A program made the position numbers and the translations under genes. The notes under the pieces are model-generated. The model searched no databases and was not told where the DNA came from. It saw only the letters and a list, made by a program, of their open reading frames with translations. This document shows, one piece after another, positions 46,001 to 56,286 of a stretch of DNA of 64,000 bases (positions are counted from its first letter, which is position 1; each line of letters opens with the position of its first letter). The DNA comes from Lingula anatina (lineage: Eukaryota > Brachiopoda > Lingulata > Lingulida > Lingulidae), in assembly GCF_001039355.2 (NCBI RefSeq), contig NW_019775627.1:1-64000 (forward strand). The letters are read 5' to 3'.

Positions 46001-47166
46001 ATAATTGCTATTATGTAAACGGGCAAGCCAATGTACAACCGTCTAGGCATTAGTTTAGGTGACGTGTATTTGCAAACGAAGATGCCAACAGCACCCCCTG
46101 TCCCTGTGAAAACGGCAATTATCACTCGCTCGTGGCTGTACATCTTTAAATACTTTTCTTGTGTTAAAATTTGAAATAAGAGGGCAATTGCGACTTTTGA
46201 AACAATGACTTGGGACCAAACTTTAATTAACATTTGCTTAATGTTTATTTTCTCGTGACATAATTTGACATAAAAAGCGTGACATGAAATCAAAGTCAAA
46301 CTAATAATAAGAAACACAGTTGATGCATGTTTAAAGTCATGGACCCATTCATAGAGCACATTTGAAATAATTAAGAAAAAGTTAAGAATACTACCTTGAC
46401 TTTTGAGGCAGACAAAGCTGAAAACCAATGAGGTTCCTGCCCTACACCCAAATCCTAACACAAATCCTACCACCAATCCACAGCAAAGAACACCAAGTTG
46501 GAATTCTAAGAACAAATCAGGGTTGTCTATTCTCTGTTGCATATTGTTGTCAGCGTATAGGATTTCGATGCAGGCATATCTGGAAAATATACTGAGAGCT
46601 ACACCTTCGCCATATCTGATGCCCATGGGCAAGTTGCCAGAAAACACAAATGTAGAGACAAGGCACCCCATGATTTTCAATGAACATAACCCAACGGGAG
46701 AGAAAGTAAAAGCAACACATATGCATAGCAATCCCAATATAAGTTTGAAATGTTGATCAAATGATGATCCGTGATCGACTGTTTGGGGAGTAGAAATGTC
46801 AGTCATTTTCACTGTTACGTAACTAGCTGCATATTGCTGTTCATTTTCAGGGTCCTTAACATCTTCCCAAGTGTCAGTTACGGCGGCAGTTTCCACGTGA
46901 TGCTTTTCATTTCCTTGAGTACTATTGTGAGTATTTATGAAATCTTTTTCTCTGAAATAGCGTTGCAGGGATGTCTTTCCTACACCAGAATCTCCCAGGA
47001 AAAATATTTTACTGGTTTCCAAATCAATTTGCCCCTCTGTCAAGTTTTTTGTATATTTTTCACGCAGATTAACACTTGTCCCAATGATCCTCCTGCTTAA
47101 TGTCCCAGTACTTGCCCCCCATTGTCTGAACACGTCTTCTTGTTGAACCTCTTTCTCGTTTTCCAT
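43056..47166 (-). CDS. Gene E: intact split-GTPase membrane ROCO-like protein with C-terminal CARD
   Basis: This is one of two copies that keep both the family ATG and an open frame. Exons are 47166-44239 (976 codons), 43999-43865 (45) and 43391-43056 (111 plus stop), about 1132 residues. The exon 2 donor is GTATGG and the exon 2 acceptor is TGTAG|GATCAC. It has the P-loop GDSGVGKTS near residue 60, the polytopic membrane region, G3 DCGGQEEYHYFHH, G4 VGTHRDSVD, the COR-like region, and a CARD preceded by a charged helical linker. One membrane-region residue is missing compared with its relatives (VMAGRSL against VMVIGRSL). The loop before G4 is the short form (TDENYKIHRP). A nine-codon upstream ORF ends seven bases before the ATG. 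I expect a membrane protein with the GTPase and CARD on the same, cytosolic, side. Confidence 0.85.
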
Positions 47167-47173
47167 TCTGGCG

Positions 47174-47203
47174 TTAATCAAATTTTGGTATATACATGCA
47201 CAT
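47174..47203 (-). promoter_or_regulatory. Upstream ORF of gene E (nine codons)
   Basis: MCMYIPKFD then TAA, seven bases before the ATG at 47166. Same length, spacing and last residue (D) as in D, F and G. Confidence 0.5.
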
Positions 47204-49136
47204 GACTACGGAATTGTGAAACAATATCTTTAGATTAAAGAACATAAAATGATGTGGAACTTTTACAAAAATCTTTTTCCTTCCTAGATGATAGTCATAC
47301 AATCGTATTTTATTCCACAACACCGAAGGCCTTTGTGAAGTTATGATATGTGGGGTTGTTTAAACCAGTCCGATAAAACGACGAGTCTTTCCGTAGTTGT
47401 CATATGTACATTTCTCTGTGAAATGCATCAAATATTGGGATAAGTTTAAAGAATAATAGTCCTAAACTTGCAGTTCTTATCATCATAACACATCATAAGT
47501 CTGTTTTATCAACGGTCTTTAGCTATCCTAATCTGAATGCAAAGATGCATTACTGACCTCAGCTGTTTCTTGAAATGCCGGCTATCCCCGATTATTGAGC
47601 TTAGTAAAAATGAACGGTATTAAATGGCGATGATGTTTTGGCTGTCGCTCTCGTTATTCAGGCAGCTTGAAAGTCTAGATCAATGTTGCTAACTTTCTTA
47701 AAAAGAACCACTTTTTCCAATCAGCTGTGGGACGCCATTTTTTCTGTTTATGCTATTTACCTGTTCAAATGTTATTCGCAACACTCTAACTGGGTCGTGC
47801 AAACATTTTCTCTATTCACACTGCCACAAAGACATGTGGCGCACAACCTGGATATATTACACCGCTAAAAGATGTGTTTTGTTAATTGTCCTGGTGAGAA
47901 TTGAATAGGGCTATGTAGGAGTTTGTTGGAGGGAACTGCTTTTTAGATGTTTTCATTTCATTTTTTGGTCTCTGTGTGGCGGCCTTTCGGCGGTGGGACT
48001 GAATCCGATCATTGAAGAATCAACAGATAGCCCCAATTTATTTTTTGCTACTTCTTCCTCTTTAAATCCTTTATAACATTATTTTCTTTTGTTTTATTTA
48101 TTCACATATATATTATGTCATGTTAACTATGCAAATACCCACCTACCCATACATACATGTACAAACAGTTTAAAAGTTCCAAAATAAAGTCAGCTGCACA
48201 ACTAAGGTATTGATGACACCGGTCACATATACTGATCTTCATGTCTTTGTAGGCCGACGCATACAAGGTGTACCAAGAATGGTAGTAAAAAAAAATAAAT
48301 AAAAATAAAAAAAACGTGGTCCCATATGATTAAGACAGGTTAAGGTTAGTAGATAAATACAAATTAAGTCTCTGGGCCATACCAGAAAAGACGGGATAGA
48401 AAAATTCGTACTCTATGGGAAATTGCATGAAAAGAAGTAGACAAGACAAAGAACATCATACATTGACAGCCTTACTGCCTTTGTAACAAATCAACAAGTG
48501 AACAATAACTAACTCATCGGATCGACTTAAAATGAGTTTACTGTAGGATCATGGCCTCGATGCTGCACACTTGACACTTGAAGAAGTCAACTATACAAAG
48601 GACTTCTATTTTGGTAACACACTCCACATCTAACAGTCAGCAATGTGTTAGTTGTGATTAATGGATGTGTTCCTCATAACCTCCGGACGGAGACTTTTCA
48701 TCAGGTGAAATTGATTTAAACATAAATACTTATTTAAGAGGCATTAAAATAACAATACAAAATATTTCACACAAAATAACATCTTATGTAACATGACTGC
48801 TAATATTGGAAGAAATACATGTATATTGGATTGTAATACATGATGAAAATAGTGACGTTTGGTTTATAATTTTGTTTCCTTTTAATGCAGTACATGTACT
48901 TTTTTAAAGTTAAAGGAAATAGAAATGCTCAGCAAAGAGCCGCTGATTTTGTTATTGAGACTGGTTGACGATAACAACGTGGTCGCTACAGCAGTTGATG
49001 ACCGCACAATTTGTCCTAGGTTTGGCTAATTCGTGTACATTTCGCCATTTTCCTCAAATAAGACATTTGAATGATGAGGGCAAATGAAATGTGCATTTAC
49101 CCTCTGCAGGTTTACGGTCACTTTTGACTGATATTG
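47204..49136. other. 5' flank of gene E and intergenic unit before gene F
   Basis: First-exon block at about 47500-47760, donor GAG|GTCAGT (47558/47557). From about 47500 on, the stretch is nearly identical to 54640-56286. No gene. Confidence 0.55.
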
Positions 49137-49489
49137 TCAAAGCAATTTCACCACCGTGTCATCTGCAGTTCCTGGAGATGGCTCCAACAGATCAGCAAGA
49201 TGTGAGAAATTTTTCTGACGCAGAACGCTGCAAAAGTGACGTATTGGATTTCTTTCTGGAGAACATTTATACACTCTCTTCAGTAGTTCGTAACACCCCT
49301 CTTTCCGTGAACTACTGCATGCATCCCGAATAAAATCCACGCCATCTATATCCAGAACATCATTTTCTAAAAGGTAGGACAAGACAGGTAAAGGGCTGAG
49401 GTCATCTTCAAAGCGACTCCAATTGGCTTTAAGATTTTCGAATTGTCTCCTTTTTTCTTGAGGTTCCTAAAATGAAAGTTATAAAATAT

Positions 49490-49815
49490 AACTAGAAAAG
49501 CACTCCGAAAGCGCAGACATCCGCCAAGGCAGCAGTCTCCACTCAATGCCGTTTCACCCCTAAATTTTCATATTAAAATGATTCAGTTTTTTTTATTATT
49601 GACTATTAATTGATTACTGATCCGGATTACCACCAAAAACTAATCATCTGTTCCTTGGCCCACTTCTGACAGTTCCTGAAAATTTCATCAAAATCGGTCC
49701 ATAACTTTTTCTGTAATGTTGCTTACAGACAGACAGCCAGACAGACAAACTAACCGAACCAAAGGAAAGTTTGGAGGAGACATAAAAACATAACCTCCTT
49801 GACGGAGGTAATAAT
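49490..49815. repeat. Dispersed repeat with GACA-rich tract, copy 1
   Basis: It runs from 'actccgaaagcgcagacatc' to 'ctccttgacggaggtaat', with a 'cagacagacagccagacaga' tract. It lies in intron 2 of gene F and again in gene G. Repeats of this look are common in marine invertebrate genomes, but I cannot name the family. Confidence 0.5.
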
Positions 49816-50128
49816 ATTGTAACAACCAGTTGATTGACATGGGGACCATTTAGAAAAGAAAGCCCTAGTATCAACTGATCCAAGGATCAAAGATGGCGAA
49901 TTCTACATGAAAAGGAAAACCACTTTATCCTGTAATCCTGAGTGACTTTTTAACCCGTGCGATATACAAGTTTCAAAATCAACCGATAGACTTTTATTTC
50001 ATTTTAACCTTGCATTTTAGTTATTTTGTTTCAATTTATATATATATATCTTTTGATATCCCTTTACTTTTATTCAACTACTATGCAATGATAGCAATTA
50101 TCCAAACATCGGGTTGCAAATTTGGTGA

Positions 50129-50129
50129 A

Positions 50130-50186
<57 letters not shown>
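50129..50186. repeat. (AAT)n microsatellite, long allele
   Basis: About 19 AAT triplets in intron 2 of gene F. The duplicate in gene G (about 57281-57305) has about 8. Confidence 0.95.
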
Positions 50187-50190
<4 letters not shown>

Positions 50191-50307
50191 GTCTCTCCGC
50201 CTCTCACGTGCCTCCCCACGCGTCTGGTCGAATGTAGCCGATATTTAATCACTGTGCCCCTGCAGGGACGACGTGTGGGGAGGCGTGTGATAGGCGGAGA
50301 GACCATT
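50187..50307. mobile_element. 121-bp foldback element, copy 1
   Basis: Near-perfect inverted arms (AATGGTCTCTCCGCC and its complement, extending through CCTCCCCACGCGTC) enclose about 50 bp. Non-coding. Confidence 0.75.
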
Positions 50308-51007
50308 ACAGGAGACCTTTCATTTAGGGTCCGCCATATTTGATCCTTAGATCAGTTAATACTCGGATCTCCTATTCTGAATCGCTCCACAAATGTATGG
50401 AGGGCACTGCAGACCAACATCCATTGTATGATAAACACCTTGAATTTTTGTTTTGTTTTATGTTAACTACAAAATTACAAACCTTGAATTTGATTACAAA
50501 AGGCAAGGCAGTTGTCTTAATATTGAATAATTTAAGCAAAATAATTAGAAATATGAAATATTTCATTCAAACTGACAGTAACACTTTGTAAAGAGGTAAT
50601 AATCAATCCTGATGTGTTTAAAACTATCGTAGCCATAAAATGTGAATTTAGTTTAAGTTTAATATAAAGCAAAAATATGACAGTTGTAAAGCCCCCCTCT
50701 TTCTCTCATCTTCTTTCGACGATTTATTTTTGAACAAAAAAAGAAACGCAAGTGCTTCTGTTTTAGTTTTACAACCATCAAACTCCGCGATCATGTTGAA
50801 TTTCACATTTAAGTCTGTGAACTTTTCTACTTAGTAGTTATGCTGCAACAATATTATGCCCATTGCTTACCTTGCCAGAGTGCAGGTAGATCTTCATCAT
50901 TGGGGCAGCGCCACACTTACAAACAGCAGATATTCCCTTGGGAATATTATCAAATAACTCGAGGCCAGATTTGTTGTCTCCCAGATGGTACATATGAACG
51001 TGATCCT

Positions 51008-51008
51008 N
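51008..51008. other. Assembly gap inside gene F exon 2
   Basis: The N is flanked by two partial copies of the same exon 5' end (exon starts GGTCAC and GATCAC), implying a join between contigs from different paralogs or alleles. Confidence 0.85.
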
Positions 51009-54000
51009 ATTAAATAACTCGAGGCCAGATCTGTTGTCTCCCAGATGGTACATATGAACGTGACCCTGCAGATAAAACAACCATTGCCTAATGCATATGC
51101 ACATTTGTTTTTATATTACTTCACCTATTGTTACTCTAACCTGACTAAGGTACAGATTATATGCGGTTGATGTTTAATCCATAAGTTCGTCAACGACACT
51201 TTCTCGCTTCTTCACAGCCAAACATTTAATTTCTCGATTCGATTAAATATATGAAAATTTATTTCAATTATAAACCATGAAAATACAGGTAACAAAACTT
51301 GCTCACCTTTTCCGCCCACAAACAAGTTTGTTCGTCTTGTAGTTGACAGACTAGTCCCACGGAATATTTCTGCCCGGGGAAAGACGACCTGCATATAAGA
51401 TTCAATTGTTTATAAAGACCAGCAAAGACTTCGTAAGTTTGCTGTTCTATGGCACCTGCTGGTAAATAAGGGTCTGTACGTGTAGTAAACAAAATCACGT
51501 TCTGTGTAATAATGGATTTCATCTCAAGTTTGTACTTGAATTCTGTGACTGGTTCTGTAAAGACGGCAAAATCAGAGTACACAGTTTGTCGAAAGTTCTC
51601 TTCCTCGACACTTATATGTCACCGCTCATTTTAAGAAGAGTAGAAGTAAGCTTCCAGAAAATTGGCTTAGGTTCAAATTCTCCAAAGTCAAAACCAAACT
51701 TAATTTCATTGCGTGGTGAAGTTTTCCAAAGATAGTCTCTATCTTCTTGGCCAGCAGTTTCCAACTGAAATGGCACGAGATAGTATGGGCTGCCAGGGAC
51801 CTTAACGATTAAGTTACTCTCTTCCAGAAGTCTTCGGCAAATGTCACTTACAAGTTTTGTATCTTCAAGCGCCATTAATTGGCGCTTAGAAAGGCTCTTT
51901 ATTCTACTGTCTAATGTCTGATTCATGGTATTTTCGTTTAAGATGCCTTTCTTTTTATCCTTTATTTTCATCATGCGTAGAATTTCCAAAAACAAGTCTA
52001 CAAACCATGACTGCCCATGACGCAAGATGACAAACCTTGTTTGGCAATCGCCACTATAATTGTCGGGACGATAAATATCCCCCCTCTTGTTAAAGTATTT
52101 GACAAATTCTTCAAAGTCATTCACATCTTTAATGACCCCTTTATTGATGACAGTATTTTTCAATTCTGAGATCTTTATTATTGGAGATAATTCTGGCATG
52201 ATTTTCGAAAACTTTAGCCATTTGATACTGATTTTTTGTATTTTTAAAGCGGCAATTCCCGCAACTTGCTTCCTGAGATTTTTTCCTTCTGTGTCCCTCT
52301 TGCACAGTCCTGAATTTTCTACTTCAAATATCAAGGTACCCTCATTCCAGGAAATGTATTTGTCGATACCCTCTCTTTCAAAAAAATGTGTCAATTCCTG
52401 GGAAATTGTTTGTCTGACCTCCTTATCAACACTGTCCCTGTGTGTCCCAACAATGAAGATAGGTCTGTGATTTATGTAATTTTTGTCATCAGGCAAACAT
52501 ATATGAGCCAACACGCAGTTTAACCAATATTGAAGCTTTTTGAATTGCATGCGTAGTTCGTTGCCGTCATTAAGTCTTTTGGCTTCTTCATAGTTAAATA
52601 CAATGATGTAAACAGCGTCCTTTGGTATGAATAAATGATGGAAATAATGATATTCTTCTTGTCCTCCACAATCAATTAGCACAAACTTAATACCCATGCC
52701 TGGCATTTTATTCTCGTATTTTGATTTTGCCAGTCTTATTTTAGTTAAATCAATTCCCGTTGACATTGCTTGTTTCACCTGCCAAAAGCCCCACACCTCG
52801 AATGCAGCAACGATACCAGCAGACAACAACTGATCTAAAATAAATTCTCTAGGAAGAAAAGCAACCTTTCAGTTCATTGAATAAACCATTCCGACACCTA
52901 GAATAAAGCCCAGTGTCCTGCGTATATAGAAAGGCAAATCGTAGAGTTTTGCAAGAGACCGTCCAATGAGCATCATTGACGTGTACTCTAACATAGCACC
53001 GCTAAAACAAGCCAAGAAGATAATCATATAATGATGGACATACTTTTCCGTGTACAATAAAATGAGACAATATAAAACATAAGAACACGCGATAATTGAT
53101 ATAATGTAAACGGGCAACCCAATGTAAAACCGACTATGCATTAGGTTTGGTGACGTGCACTTGCATACGAGGACGCCAGCTGTAGCCCCTGTCCACGTTA
53201 AAATGGCAAGTACCACTCGCTCGTGGTTGTACGTCTTTGAATACTTTTCTTGAGTTAAAATCTGAAGAAAGAGAGCAATTGCGATATTTGAAACAATGAC
53301 TTGGGGCCAAACGTTAATTAAATTTTGCTTCATGTTTCGTTTCCCGTGGAACAATTTGGCATGGAACGCATGACATGAAAACAATGTAAGGCTGACAATC
53401 AGAAACACAGATGATGCATGTTTCAAGTCATGAACCCATTCATAGAGCATATTTGAAATAATTGATAAAAAGTTAAGAATACTACCTTGACTTTTAAGGC
53501 AGACAAAGCTGAAAACCAATGAGGTTCCTGCCCTACACCCAAATCCTAACACAAACCCTATCACCAACCCGCAACAAAGAACACCAAGTTGGAATTCCAA
53601 TAACAAATCTGGGTTGTCTTTTCTATGCTGCATATTGCTGTCAGAGTACAGGATTTCGATACAGGCATATCTGTAAAATATACTGAGAGCTACACCTTCG
53701 CCATATCTGATACCCATGGGCAGGCTGCCAGAAAACCAAAGTATAGAGAAGAGGCACCCCGTGATTTTTAAAGAACACAACCCAACGGGAGAGAAAGCAA
53801 AAGCAACACATATGCATAGCAATCCAAATACAAGTTTGACATGTTGATCAAACGATGGTCCGTGATCACCTGCTTGGGGAGCAGAATTGTCAGTCATTTG
53901 CACTGTAACGTAACTAGCAGCATTTTGCTGTTCATTTTCAGAGTCCTTAACATCTTCCCATGTTTCCGTTACGTCGGCAGTTTCCACGTGATGCTTTTCA

Positions 54001-54264
54001 TTTCCTCGAGTACTATTGTGACTTTTTACGAAATCTTTCCCTCTGAAATAACGTTGCAGGGATGTCTTTCCTACACCAGAATCTCCAAGAAATAATATTT
54101 TACTGGTTTTCAAATCAATTTGCCCCTCTTGCATGCTCGTTTCATATTTGTGACGCAGGTTAACACTTGCCCCAATGATCCTCCTGCTTAACGTCCCAGC
54201 ACTTGCTCCCCATGTTCTGAACATGTCGACTTGCTGTACTTCTTTCTCGTTTTCCATTTTGGTG

Positions 54265-54294
54265 TTAATCAAGTATTGGTACATATAAACACAT
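54265..54294 (-). promoter_or_regulatory. Upstream ORF of gene F (nine codons)
   Basis: MCLYVPILD then TAA, seven bases before the ATG at 54257. An in-frame ATG for the main ORF (54284) overlaps it. Confidence 0.45.
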
Positions 54295-56286
54295 GACTAC
54301 GTGAACAAAACGATTGATGTGATGTCTTTTTTCGCAATAAATATATGTTTAGATTGAAGACATAAAATATAACAGTGTGGAAATTTTACAAAAATCCTGT
54401 TCCTTCCTGGAGGGCCCTCGTAGAACCGTGTTTTTCCCACAACAACGACGGTCGTTTGTTGATTACTTTTTTATTTTCTATGATCTGTGGGGTTATTTTA
54501 ACCAGTCGGATAAAACGACGAGGCCATATGTACATTTCATTGTAAAGTCCATCAAATATTGGGATTAGTTTAAAAAATAATAGTCTTAAACGGTTCCGCT
54601 TATTACTGGCAATTCTTTGTACCATACCGCAAGACGTGTCTGTTTCGTCAACGGTCTTTAGCTATCCTGATCTGAATGCAAAGATCCATTACTGACCTCA
54701 GCTGTTTGTTAAAATGGCGACTTGTCCTTGAATATTGTTGATGAAGACGTGAGCTTAAAAAAGAAAATGAACAGTATTAAATGGCAGCGATGTTTTGGCT
54801 ATCGCTCTCGTTATTTAGGCGGCTTGAAAATCTGGATCAATGTTGCTAACTTTCTGAAAAAGAATAACACTTTCCAGTCTAATGTGGGACGCCATTTTTC
54901 TGTTTACGCTTCCTACCTGTTCAAATGTGATTCACAACACTGTAACTGGGTCGTGCAAACATTTTTCCTATTCACACTGCCACAAAGACCTGTGGCACAA
55001 AACGTGGATATACTACACCGCTAAAAGATGTGTTTTCTTAATTGTCCTGGTGAGAATTGAATAGGGCTATGTAGGAGTTTGTTGGAGGGAGCAGCTTTTT
55101 AGATGTTTTCATTTCATTTTTTGGTCTCTGTGTGGCGGCCTTTCGGCGGTGGGACTGAATCCGATCATTGAAGAATCAACAGATAGCCCCAATTTATTTT
55201 TTGCTATTTCTTCTTCTTTAAATCCTTTATAACAATTTTTTTCTTTTGTTTTATTTATTCACATATATATATTATGTCATGTTAACTATGCAAATACCCA
55301 CCTACCCTTATATACATGTACAAACAGTTTAAAAGTTCAAAAATAAAGTCATCTGCACAACTAAGGTATTGATGACACCGGTCACATATACTGATCATCA
55401 TTTTTTGTAGGCCGACGCATACAAGGTGTTCCAAGAATGGTAGTAAAAAAAAAAATAAAAATAAAAAAAAACGTGGTCCCATATGATTAAGACAGGTTAA
55501 GGTTAGTAAAAAATACAAATCAAGTCTCTGGGCCATACCAGAAAAGATGGGATAGAAAAATGTGTGCTCTATGGGAAATTGCAGGAAAAGAAGTAGACAA
55601 GACAAAGAACATCACACATTGACAGCCTTACTGCCTTTGTAACAAATCAACAAGTGAACAATAACTAACTCATCGGATCGACTTAAAATGAGTTTACTGT
55701 AGGATCATGGCCTCGATGCTGCACACTTGACACTTGAAGAAGTCAACTATACAAAGGACTTCTATTTTGGTAACACACTCCACATCTAACAGTCAGCAAT
55801 GTGTTAGTTGTGATTAATGTATGTGTTCATCATAACCTCCGGACGCAGACTTTTCATCAGGTGAAATTGATTTAAACATAACTACTTATTTAAGAGGCAT
55901 TAAAATAACAATACAAAATATTTCACACAAAATAACATCTTATGTAACATTACTGCTAATATTGGAAGAAATACATGTATATTGGATTGTAATACATGAT
56001 GAAAATAGTGACGTTTGGTTTATAATTTTGTTTCCTTCTAATGCAGTACTTTTTTAAAGTTAAAGGAAATAGAAATGCTCAGCAAAGAGCCGCTGATTTT
56101 GTTATTGAGACTGGTTGACGATAACAACGTGGTCGCTACAGCAGTTGATGACCGCACAATTTGTCCTAGGTTTGGCTAATTCGTGTACATTTCGCCATTT
56201 TCCTCAAATAAGACATTTGAATGATGAGGGCAAATGAAATGTGCATTTACCCTCTGCAGGTTTACGGTCACTTTTGACTGATATTG
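54295..56286. other. 5' flank of gene F and intergenic unit before gene G
   Basis: First-exon block at about 54640-54920, donor GAG|GTCAGT (54697/54696). The rest nearly duplicates 47.5-49.1 kb. No gene. Confidence 0.55.

Larger units (their letters stand above)
49137..54257 (-). pseudogene. Gene F: split-GTPase membrane ROCO-CARD pseudogene with chimeric exon 2
   Basis: Exon 1 is 54257-51307, exon 2 is 51065-50871 and the CARD exon is 49466-49137. The Trp codon of the conserved MNW motif in the membrane region is TGA (52871-52869). Near 51605-51625 exon 1 gains two bases relative to the other copies, giving a stop after KMSGDI. Exon 2 is 195 nt instead of 135 because its 5' part appears twice around an N at 51008, which looks like two contigs joined inside the exon. 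The start ATG at 54257 is the family position; an in-frame ATG also lies at 54284. G1, G3 and G4 motifs survive. The CARD exon differs from that of gene G at a single residue. Confidence 0.8.

Noticed and set aside
50010-50343. ORFs with long Asn or Ile runs
   Set aside because: They are translations of the AAT microsatellite and the palindromic element.
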